Below are positions 12,901 to 24,900 of a DNA stretch of 64,000 nt, one piece after another. Below the pieces are notes generated by a model. It made no database searches and had not been told where the DNA came from. It worked only from the letters and a program-made list of their open reading frames with translations. This stretch comes from Tridacna crocea (Eukaryota > Mollusca > Bivalvia > Cardiida > Cardiidae): NCBI GenBank assembly GCA_943736015.1, contig OX031065.1, forward strand, positions 27,232,427 to 27,296,426, given 5' to 3'. Position 1 is the stretch's first letter. Each line of letters starts with the position of its first letter. The position numbers and the translations under genes were made by a program.

Positions 12901-15900
12901 GAAATGCATTTTTGTCTTTTCCCACAATGTTTTCAAAAGGCTACTCCCTCAGAGTCGTCAAAAGTCATGATTGTGTGGTAAAGAGTTAAGACGGAATAGA
13001 TCAAGATCAGACTGCACAGTGTATGTAGTCAGATCTTGGTTCTACATTGAGTGCTGTTTTGTTACATGTTCTTGTCGTAACAACCTTGACATAGCAACAT
13101 TTTGGCTCTGTTTCCTTTTTCCAAAAGTCTTTTCAACACTTTTCGGAGTTTAGACTATAGATTTATTTAGATGTATGTTTATCTTGTACTGGTAGCGTTT
13201 GAAATTGGGATGTCTAGTAAACACTCATTTACTTAACACATACTTTCAAAGCTATTTGGGAAAAAGAAGCTCACATGACATTATTGATTAGTGTTTTTGA
13301 TTTGCATAAGTCAAAATATGCAGGAAAAAATTTCAAATCCAAGGCTTTTCTGCTGATTTTTTTAGCTTGGCTGTTTTCAAAGAAGCAATTGAGGTATTTT
13401 CGTAGACCTGGCCTTGTCTGCATCCTCATCGTTTGAAAATTTCGACATTTTGTAATTAGTATTTTTGTTATTACTGAAGATGGATGCTTCAGACTTTGAC
13501 AAGTTGTAAAATATCAAAAGAGAAATCCATAAAACAAGGGCAGATAACCATCAAAGTATTTTTGACTGTTTTGCCCTTTTTGGACTTAGAGTTTTCATTC
13601 AAAATCAAGCAACTGCAGCCAAGTGTTAGCACCAGCATGAGGTGCTCTTGTTTACTTCAGTCGTAGCAATACTGAAAAAATTGAAAAGAAAAAATTCTTA
13701 TTTTATACAAAAGTTATTTATCTGGAACTTTGAGCTCTTTGTGTACATAATTATACCATGTAAGCTGTGATATAACATGACAGGTACAGATGAGCAGATA
13801 CAAAAGAAAAAAATTATATTCTCAAGTTTTTTTTTTTCTCCCCTGGTTCATTAACAACCATTATCTTATGATCTGCCCATATATTTATGGGCTATTTTGA
13901 GATTAGCCCATATTTGGTTGAAATAATTCTGCCATTAAGCAGGCTAAAGTTGCAGTTATACAGTATAAAAATCCTGTGACCTTTCCTTAACCCTTTCCCA
14001 AACGACAGATTTTTGACTAGACCAAATTGAAAGCATTTGCAGACGACAATTCAACTCTTTCAAAAAGGATGATTTCTGTCCATGATACGGTAGTAAAACA
14101 TTGTGGGAAAAGGAGAAATGTTTTCAAAAGGCTACAATTCCAGACCCGTAAAAACCAGGGACTGTTTGGGAAAGAGTTAAAAAAAGATGAGGAGTACAAA
14201 TACATGTGCACCCCCTTCCCCCCCTTCCAAAAAAGAAAAAAAGGAAAAAAGAGACATACATGAACAGTTCATCTAAAAAAAGCTAAAAAAAGTTAGATGA
14301 CTAGAGAAATGATTCATTAGACATTACAGTAATACCATGTTTATAGCTTATATACTGGTACTAGTAGTACTCTGTCAAACAATATCACTGCTTTGTATTG
14401 TGTTCATGTCATTTCATTTTCATTCATTTATCTTCTGTTTTTGTAACACTGTGTGAAATTCTTGTACATAGATCACAAGTTTCTAGATAAGATTGAAATT
14501 TCAAACCTTAGACTGCTTATGTAGATTTGCTATAATCTAAAATGTGAAATAATCAGTTTATCTCAGGTGATTTGTGGATATCAAATTTTTTGCATAATTG
14601 AATTTGTGAACAATTTAAGAAGACCACAGCAATAATAATTTGAGGGAAGTGCAAGACTGTTTTAAGTGCATATTCTTACGAACGAAGTCCGTAACAAAGA
14701 AACAAATGAATAAATGCATGGCAGAAATAAGGGTCGGAGCGGGATTCGAACTCCGGAACTCCCGGACACAAGACCAATACCCTAACCACTGAGCCAAAGA
14801 GATATCTCCCTGACGCAGTAGCCAGGTATTGTATTTAAATCGGGAGTATGCCATGCAGGAAGGAGTGGTCTCCCGTAACACACCCCCTCTTAAAGTCATC
14901 ATTTATTGATGACTCAAAGCCTTATTAGGCAGGAAGTCCGATTTTGGACAACAAATGGGATTAATGGCTCAATGGCCAATCCCGGACGAGCCCCCATCTT
15001 ACGAACGAAGTCCGTAACAAAGAAACAAATGAATAAATGCATGGCAGAAATAAGGGTCGGAGCGGGATTCGAACTCCGGAACTCCCGGACACAAGACCAA
15101 TACCCTAACCACTGAGCCAAAGAGATATCTCCCTGACGCAGTAGCCAGGTATTGTATTTAAATCGGGAGTATGCCATGCAGGAAGGAGTGGTCTCCCGTA
15201 ACAATATACACTGTATATGCAATTGCAATAGTCTTGCTGGTAACTATGTCTTCTACCCTTTCCAAAACAAATTTCAATTTTCAAGTCAAATTTACCTTGT
15301 TGTCTGCATATGCTTTCAGTTTGGACAAGTCTAAAATTTTGTTGTTTGGTAAAGAGTTAACTCTTTACCAAACAATTCTGATTGTTTTTGACCCTTAGGA
15401 TGAAGTCTCTTGAAAACACTGTGGCTAATGAAAAAATGCTGTTGACCAGAATTTTCTCACTTTCCCACAATGTTTTCTATTGGTACTTGTTTTAGATACT
15501 AATTCCATCATTTAACCTCATGCATTATATTTCATGCATCTATTTTTAGAAATGATATAGGTAAAGAAATGTCGTAATTTAAGCTGGGAGGAATTATTTC
15601 CCCGTCACAGTGAATATTTTCCTCCTACCGGTTGTCCAGTTAATTGACTTGAGATCACTAGTTTGAAAGTGGCATTTGTTGACAAAATAATCAGAGGAAA
15701 TATAATATATAATTTATTTCATCAGCTTATGGTTAATTTGGGAAATATTTGCCTCAAAAGGGAAAGGTCCACGAAAGTAACTTATGCCTTATGGCACTCA
15801 TTTTTTTTCACATACCATTCCTTTTTGAGGCAAATATTTCCTCATATTAACCACAAGCTGATGAAATAAACTCTACTTATTTTATCATTTGCAAATGCTT

Positions 15901-18900
15901 TCAATTTAGATAAGAACACACTTTGCTATTTGTTAAAGAGTTGAAGAGAGTTATTAACTTTTATATAGTGTTGAAACTTTTTGTCGTGTTCAATATCGAT
16001 GGATTGTTTGATTATAAAATACATGTACTGTATTTATTTCTACAAGAAATATGAAAAAAACCATTTGTATTGATAACAAAGGCAGCTAGTAGGTACTACT
16101 GCATATTTAACCCCTTTCCAAACAATCCTATGTTTAATTAAAAGACCATGAGCAAAAGAGCATTAATTTTAAAGTCATTGTGATAGAGGGAAAGTTACTG
16201 GTAACCTGCATTTTCTCCTTTTCCCACTTTGTTTTTCTACCCTTTCTAGGACAGTTTTATCATTCAAGCCACATTTTCGATGGTTTGGAAATGCATTGAA
16301 TTTGGACAGGGTGTAAAATATTATTGTGGTGAAAAGTTAATGAGATAATTATTGAGTTTCTATGTGCTATGTTTAGCTTTGAAAGTTTCATGTGGACAGA
16401 ATGATGACAATGTTGAAATATTCATAATGATGACAGACATTAGAGCTATTGTTTTTTGCAAAAGTTGATTGAGGATTTTTGTTACTTTTCAGCGGACCAA
16501 CTTGCTTTCACAATTACTGAGGGAAATATTGGCAATGTGTTTGGAATCAAACAGAAAACTGGGGATATCTATGTGGCAAAAACCTTGGATTATGAAACCC
16601 CACCCACTGTAAGTCAAACATGGATTTTTAGTATATTTACATGTACTATTAACTTGTTTCAAATTTTTATCTTATGCAAGATTTTTAAGCAGAAATATAC
16701 AAACTAAATAGCTTAAAGGTACATTGTACTTAAAAAAAGTTATCTATCTACCAAACAACCCTGAGTTGTAATGACCTGAGGAAGAAGGCCCTTGAAAACA
16801 TTGTGGGAAAAGGAGAAAATGCTGGTCACAAGCATTTTCTCCTTTTCTCACAGTTTTCTACCCATGAAGGCAAATTTCATACTTTAAGTAGCAATCAGTT
16901 TGGCATCTGCAACTGCTTTCAGTTTGGTTCAGGATAAGTTTGTCATCTGGTATTAAGTAAACCAATTACCACACAATCCCTACTTTTGATGACCCTGAGA
17001 AAGAAGCCTTTAGAAAGCATTGTGGGAAAAGGAGAAAATGTTGGTAACTAGCATTTTCTCCTATTCTCACAATGTTTTCTACTCTTCACAAAACAAATGA
17101 CCCATTTTCAAACTCATCTAATATATCATCAAGGCAAACATTCTGACCAACTTTCTAGAGTTTTGGACTGAAAATATGGCCTCTAGAGCCTACAAAAGGT
17201 TTTTCTAACATTTAACCTGATGACCTAGTTTTTGATTCCACATGACCCATTTTCGAACTTGTCCAAGATATCATCAAGACAAACATTCTAACCAACTTTC
17301 AAGAGTTTTGGACTGAAAATGTGGCCTCTAGAGCCTACACAAGGTTTTTCTAAAATTTGACCTTGTGACCTAGTTTTTGACCCGACAGGAACCATTTTCG
17401 GACTTGTCTGAGATATCAAGACAAACATTCTGACCAGCTTTCAAGAGTTTTGGACTGAAATTGTGGCCTCTAGAGCGTACACAAGGTTTTCTAAGATTTG
17501 ACCTAGTGACCTAGTTATTGACCCGACATGACCCATTTTCAAACTCGTCCAAGATATCCTCCAGGCAAACATCCTGACCAACTTTCATGAGTATCGGACT
17601 GAAAATGTGGCCTCTAGAGCCTACACAAGGTTTTTCTAAAATTTGACCTAGTGACCTAGTTTTTGACCCCACATGACCCATTTTCGAACTTGTCCGAGAT
17701 ATCATCCAGGCAAACATTCTGAAGAATTTCCAAGAGTTTTGGACTGAAAACAAACAAAATTATCCACTGTACAAGAGAGTATTAGTATGTTATCAGTCTT
17801 TCAATTGGCTATTAAGGTACTTTTGGACCATATGAATATTCTAAAGAAACGACAAGTTTGCAAGTCCATTTTCCCAAGGGTAATGCATGGAGAATAATGT
17901 CATGCTTCATACCTAGGTTCCGAGGATGCATGACAAAATTAATCGAAAAATCGCTTTATACTTATTACCGCACAGAACAGTTTTACAATGGACATTTCTG
18001 AAAAGCTGAATGTAGAAGTATTGATAATAGAGCATCGTTGAAACACGCTTTTTGGATTTAATAATGGTTGATAACTTATTACAAATAATGACTCCTTATC
18101 ATGCAGCGATACACACTGACGGTGATGGTTCAAGATGGCCGCTATGAGAACTTCACTACAGTGATCATAAATGTAACAGACGTCAATGACAACGCTCCAG
18201 AATTCACAGAGAATGTGTATGAAATAGATGATGTCACAGAGGAGACTGATCCCCCATTGCCTGATGGTCAGTTACTTGTTCAGGTATGTGTTTTTTCAGA
18301 GGACTTTTCAACAATCCAACATTATTTAACCCTCTACCACACAACAAATCTTTGCAACAGACCAAAGTTAATACATTTGAAGACAACATGTTAAATGTAG
18401 CTCAAGTGATGATTTGTCTGTGATAGGACAGAAAGTATTGTGGGAAAAAAGAGAAAATGCTGGTGACCAGCATTTTCTCCTTTTTATACGCCCGTCGAAG
18501 ACGGGACGTATTATGGGATCACCCGTGGCAGGCGGGCAGGCGGGCGGCGTCCAGTTCTTTGTCCGGAGCATATCTCCAAAACTATACAAGCTAGGGTTAT
18601 GAAATTTCATGGGTGGATAGATCGCATCGAGGCGAAGTGCAGTGCACAGGAATCATAACTCTTGCTTGCTTAATTTTTGAGTTATTGCCCTTTGTTGTTT
18701 TTCATACTTGAATATTGTCCGGAGCATATCTCCAAAACTATACTAGCTAGGGTTATGAAATTTCATGGGTGGATAGATCGCATCGAGGCGAAGTGCAGTG
18801 CACAGGAATCATAACTCTTGCTTGCTTAATTTTTGAGTTATTGCCCTTTGTTGTTTTTCATACTTGAATTTTGTCCGGAGCATATCTCCAAAACTATACT

Positions 18901-21900
18901 AGCTAGGGTTATGAAATTTCATGGGTGGATAGATCTCATCGAGGGGGAGTGCAGTGCACAAGAATCATAACTCTTGCCTGCTTAATTTTTGAGTTATTGC
19001 CCTTTGTTGTTTTTCATACTTGAATATTGTCCAGAGCATATCTCCAAAACTATACTAGCTAGGGTTATGAAATTTCATGGGTGGATAGATCTCATTGAGG
19101 GGGAGTGCAGTGCACAGGAATCATAACTTTTGCTTGCTTAATTTTTGAGTTATTGCCCTTTGTTGTTTTTCATACTTGAATTTTGTCCGGAGCATATCTC
19201 CAAAATTATACTAGCTATGGTTATGAAATTTTATGGGTGGATAGATCTCATCGAGGGAGAGTGCAGTACACAAGAATCATAACTCTTGCTTGCTTAATTT
19301 TTGAGTTATTGCTCTTTGTTGTTTTTCATACTTGAATTTTGTCCGGAGCATATCTTCAGAACTATAGTAGCTAGGGTTATGAAATTTCATGGGTGGATAG
19401 ATGTCACTGAGGGGGAGTGCAGTGCACAAGAATCATAACTCTTTCTTTCTTAATTTTTCAGTTATTGCCCTTTGTTGTTTTTTATTTGTCCGGAGCTTAT
19501 CTCCAAAACTATACTAGCTAGGGTTATGAAATTTCATGGGTGGATAGATCGCACCGAGGGGGAGTGCAGTGCACAGAAATCATAACTCTTGCTTGCTTAA
19601 TTTTTGAGTTATTGCCCTTTGTTGTTTTTCATACTTGAATTTTGTCCGGTGCATGCCCCAGCTTTACAACTTGGGGTAAGACGGGTGTATCTTGCGACAA
19701 TTTGCCGCTCTTGTTCCAACAATGTTTCCAAAAGCCTTCCTTCCCAGAGTCATGAAAACCAGGGATTGTTTGGTAAAAGGTTAACACTTTACCAAATGAC
19801 AAAATGTTGGACCCATCCGAATTCAAAGCATCTGCAGATAACAATTTCAGTGTGGCTCAAATGATGAAACTTTCATTTGACTGGTTAGAAAACATTGTGG
19901 GAAAAGGAGAAAATGCTGGTTACCAGCATTTTCTCCTTTTCCCACAATCTTTTCAAAAGGCTTCTTTATAAGGGTTGTTAAAAGTTGGCATTGTGTGGTA
20001 AAGAGTTAATCCTTTTAATTTTACAATCCTAATATTTAACAACTATGGCTTTTGAAACAGACTGGAAACAGGAGAAAATGCTTGTATCAGCATATACTCC
20101 TTTTTTTTATACGCCCGTCGAAGACGGGACGTATTATGGGAATACCCGTGGCGAGCGGGCGGGCGGGCGGGCGGGCGGCGTCCAGTTCTTTGTCCGGAGC
20201 ATATCTCCAAAACTATACAAGCTAGGGTTATGAAATTTCATGGGTGGATAGATCTCATCGAGGCGGAGTGCAGTGCACAGGAATCATAACTCTTGCTTGC
20301 TTAATTTTTGAGTTATTGCCCTTTCTTGTTTTTCATACTTGAATTTTGTCCGGAGCATATCTCCAAAACTATACTAGCTAGGGTTATGAAATTTCATGGG
20401 TGGATAGATCTCATCGAGGGGGAGTGCAGTGCACAAGAATCACAACTCTTACTTGCTTAATTTTTGAGTTATTGCCCTTTGTTGTTTTTCATACTTGAAT
20501 TTTGTCGAGCATATCTCCAAAACTATACTAGCTAGGGTTATGAAATTTCATGGGTGGATAGATCTCATTCAGGGGGAGTGCAGTGCACAAGAATCATAAC
20601 TCTTGCTTGCTTAATTTTTGAGTTATTGCCCTTTGTTCTTTTTCATACTTGAATTTTGTCCGGAGCATATCTCCAAAACTATAGTAGCTAGGGTTATGAA
20701 ATTTCATGGGTGGATAGATGTCACTGAGGGGGAGCGCAGTGCACAAGAATCATAACTCTTGCTTGCTTAATTTTTGAGTTATTGCCCTTTGTCGTTTTTT
20801 ATACTTGAATTTTGTCCGGTGAATATCTCCAAAACTATACTAGCTAGGGTTATGAAATTTCATGGGTGGATAGATCTCACCGAGGCAGAGTGCAGTGCAC
20901 AGGAATCATAACTCTTGCTTGCTTAATTTTTGAGTTATTGCCCTTTGTCGTTTTTCATACTTGATTTTTGTCCAAAGCATATCACCAATACTATACTACC
21001 TAGGGTTATGAAATTTCATGGGTGGATAGATCTCATGGATGGGGGGTGCAGTGCACACAAATCACAACTCTTGCTTGCTTAATTTTTGAGTTATTGCCCT
21101 TTGTTGTTTTTCATACTTGAGTTTTGTCCGGAGCATATCTCCAAAACTATAGTAGCTAGGGTTATGAAATTTCATGGGTGGATAGATCTCACTGAGGGGG
21201 AGTGCAGTGCACAAGAATCATAACTCTTGCTTTCTTAATTTTTCAGTTATTGCCCTTTGTCGTTTTTTATACTTGAATTTTGTCCGGTGAATATCTCCAA
21301 AACTATACTAGCTAGGGTTATGAAATTTCATGGGTGGATAGATCTCACCGAGGCGGAGTGCAGTGCACAGGAATCATAACTCTTGCTTGCTTAATTTTTG
21401 AGTTATTGCCCTTTGTTGTTTTTCATACTTGATTTTTGTCCGAAGCATATCTCTAAAACTATACTAGCTAGGGTTATGAAATTTCATTGGTGGATAGATC
21501 TCATCAAGGGGGAGTGCAGTGCACCGAAATCACAACTCTTGCTTGCTTAATTTTTGAGTTATTGCCCTTTGTTGTTTTTCATACTTGAATTTTGTCCGGT
21601 GCATGCCCCAGCTTTACAACTTGGGGTAAGACGGGCGTATCTTGCGACAATTTGCCGCTCTTGTTTTTCAATGTTTTCTCCTCATGTCACAGACAGAAAT
21701 CAATGTTTGACCTATATTTATTATGTAGTTTGCAAATGCATTCCATATATGGGAGTGCAGACAATAATTGTAGAACCTTCAGTCCCATTCTGAGTAGTTC
21801 TGTCTTTCCAGAATGGTGGCTGAAGTGTAATGAATTAGATAAACAGAACAGAATGATAATCCTTGTTAACCCATTACCACACAATTCCCACTTTTGACGA

Positions 21901-24900
21901 CCCTGAGAAAGCAGCCTTTGGAAAACATTGTGGGAAAAGGAGGAAATGCTGGTGACCAGCATTTTCTCCTGTTTCCACAATGGTTTCTAGCCTTCACGAG
22001 GCAAATTTCCAATTTTCAGTCAGTTTCATTTTGTCATCTGCAAATGGTTTCGATTCCGACAAAACTAAGATTTTGTCGTTTGGTAATGAGTTAATAGCTA
22101 TAAAAAAATATGTTAAATATTATTTAGTAAATGTTGTTGATAGTCATTTGATTGTGTAGATGGACTGCTTGAAAGTTACATCATAATGCGGTGTGAAAAT
22201 ATTTTGCACCAGCAGTCATTAACTCATCAGGCCTGGACACTCTCAAAATGGTTTTCAGGTAGATCCTTTTCACTATTTGGTACTTTTAATATTCTACAGG
22301 TCTATGCCACAGATAAAGATCTCAGCCGCCAGAACAGGTTTAGGTATCATCTGTCTGGTGATGGAACAGATTATACTGATCCTATCTTCACAGTTGAACC
22401 AGATACAGGCAAAATATACCTGCGCAAAAAACTTGATAGAGACTTGCCCAATGGCCGGGAAGTGTTCCAGTTTAACGTCATTGTGGAGGATGAGCCAGAC
22501 ACGAATCAAGCACTGTCTGGCTATGCCTATGTGAAAGTGAGACCATTAGACATCAATGACAATGCTCCAGTCTTCAGAGAAGGGGATTTGCACGGATCTG
22601 TGCCAGAGCATTCTGATGCAGGTAAATAACTTGAACCCTTTATTATGCTCCCAAAGGCTTGTGTTATGTGACGGCCCCATTCATCTGTCTGTCCATCCAT
22701 CCTTCCATTTATTGGCAATTTCTTGTTTGTGCAACTCATCCTACAGTTGTCATTGGAATAAATTGAAACTTGCCACATTGAATCTCTATGATATGTAGTT
22801 ATGCATGTGAGTTTTAAGATTTGGATATCTGCATGCATTCTAGATTCAAAGCCATTTCACTGACAAGCCCCTTCAGACGTATATGCGAAGCTCTTGTTAA
22901 AAGTTTCTGTGTTTTAACAACCTTAAAGAAGATGACTTTTGAAAACATTGTGGGAAAAGGAGAAAATGCTGGTAACCAGTATTTTCCCCTTTTCCAAAGT
23001 TTTTTCTAGCCATCTGGTGTTTACCTGCATATTCTTCTTATTCAACAATGTTTTCAAAAGCTTTCTTTTTCAAGGGTTGTTAAAACTTGGGATCATGTGT
23101 TAAAGACTTTAAACCTTTTTGTGACATGTCTTTACAGACCAGTCAGTGATGACAGTGGTTGCCACAGATTTTGATGCTGGAGATAATGGAACAGTTTTCT
23201 ACGAGATAGATCGCTTTGGAAACCCACCTGCAGATCCAAATGGCAATTTACTGTTTAAGATTAATGCAGAAACCGGTCTCATCCAAACAAAGATTGCAGA
23301 TTCTCTTGACAGGGAAAAAACGGCTCAGTATTTTCTGCCAATCATTGCAAAAGATAGAGGGAAAGAGCAGAAGAGTTCATCAGCAACTGTTACAATAAGT
23401 GTGTCTGATATTAATGATCAGGTTCCAGAGTTTGTTAAGGTAATGTGCATGAGTGTGATTGTACTATAGCTAGAATTTTGATTGTTTGGGTTTTGTTTAC
23501 TCAGTGCAACTGTAAGAAAATTAAAGATTATGATCCCAAATTTTTGGGTAAATATCGTCTAACATCAACTTTCTTGTAAAGGCAGTCTCTTACAGATTTC
23601 AACCACCGTTTTTGAGATGCTAAAAGCAACCATTTAAAAGTTAACCCATTACCACACAGTCCCTACTTTTGACGACCCTGAGAGAGAAGCCTTTTGAAAA
23701 CATTTTGGGAAAAGGAGAAAATGCTTTTAACCAGCATTTTCTCTTTTTCCCACAATGTTTTCTACCCTTCCTAAAACAAATTTCAATTTTTAATCCACAT
23801 TTATTTTGTCATCTGCAAATGCTTTCAGTTTGGGCCATTCTATAATTTTGTCGTTTAGTAAAGAGTTAAGGATTATGACCCTAACTTTTTGGTAAATATC
23901 GTGTAACATTTACATATTTTGTGAAGGCTATTCCCTAAGTGTCTTACAGATTTTTTCCAACGTTTTTGAGATGCTGAAAGCAACCATTTAAATTTAACCT
24001 TTTAACCCATAAGGCATTTCTATGGTATCACTAATTGACCCTAAATAACAGCAATGATGAAGCCGTTTCTTATGTGTCTATGACACCTTTTGATAGTGTA
24101 GAAAACATTGTGGCAAAAGGTAAATTTTACCTTTTGCCACAACGTTTTCAAATGGCTCCTATAAGCAATGGGTAGAAATGAGTATCTATTGAGTAAAGGG
24201 GGTTAAAAGCATAGCATGCTGTCTTGTACCTTAGATCCAAGTTAATAAGTTTTGAATTTTCTCAGTCCTATCTGTAAGATGTTTGAGAATTTAACCATTG
24301 ATATATTAAGCTTATTCTCAATACTTTTGCTTTGATACTGATATTTTGATCAGCTTTGAAAACATTCTGGCAAAAGGAGATATTGCTAATGCACATTTGA
24401 TGGAAAGGGTTCATGTGTATTCATGCACATACAACTGTATATTCATTACCAGTAAGCAAGCTTTACAATATTGTTTTCAAAGGTGAATAGTTTATTTTAT
24501 TATATAATGTGTCTAACACATATCCAAGTAAGAAGTGAACATACATGTACTTACACAAATATGCATAGATCTATTACTTAACCCTGGCAAGGATGAAACT
24601 GTTTCTCATGTGCATATGACACCTTTTGATAGCATAGAAAACATTGCGACAAAAGGTGAAATTGCTCGTCACGAGCAATTTCACCTTTTGCCACAATGTT
24701 TTCCATTTCCAAAGGCTCCAACAAGCAATGCGTAGAAATGAGTATCTGTGGAGTAAAGGGTTAAATAAAAAGTTTAGGTTTATTTTGGGTTTTGATCATT
24801 TACAATTTTTTTCTATCTTTTACAGAAAATCTATCGAGTCAGTATGTCAGAGAACCAGATTGCTGGACCAGTTGTGACAGTGTCGGCGACCGACAATGAC

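Noticed and set aside
14740..14796. A tRNA gene
   Set aside because: A and B boxes are present but no acceptor stem forms, and the sequence is repeated inside LTRs of a TRIM, four times in the window.
18485..21665. A CRISPR-like or regulatory repeat array
   Set aside because: The 156-bp units are head to tail without unique spacers and sit in a eukaryotic mobile element.
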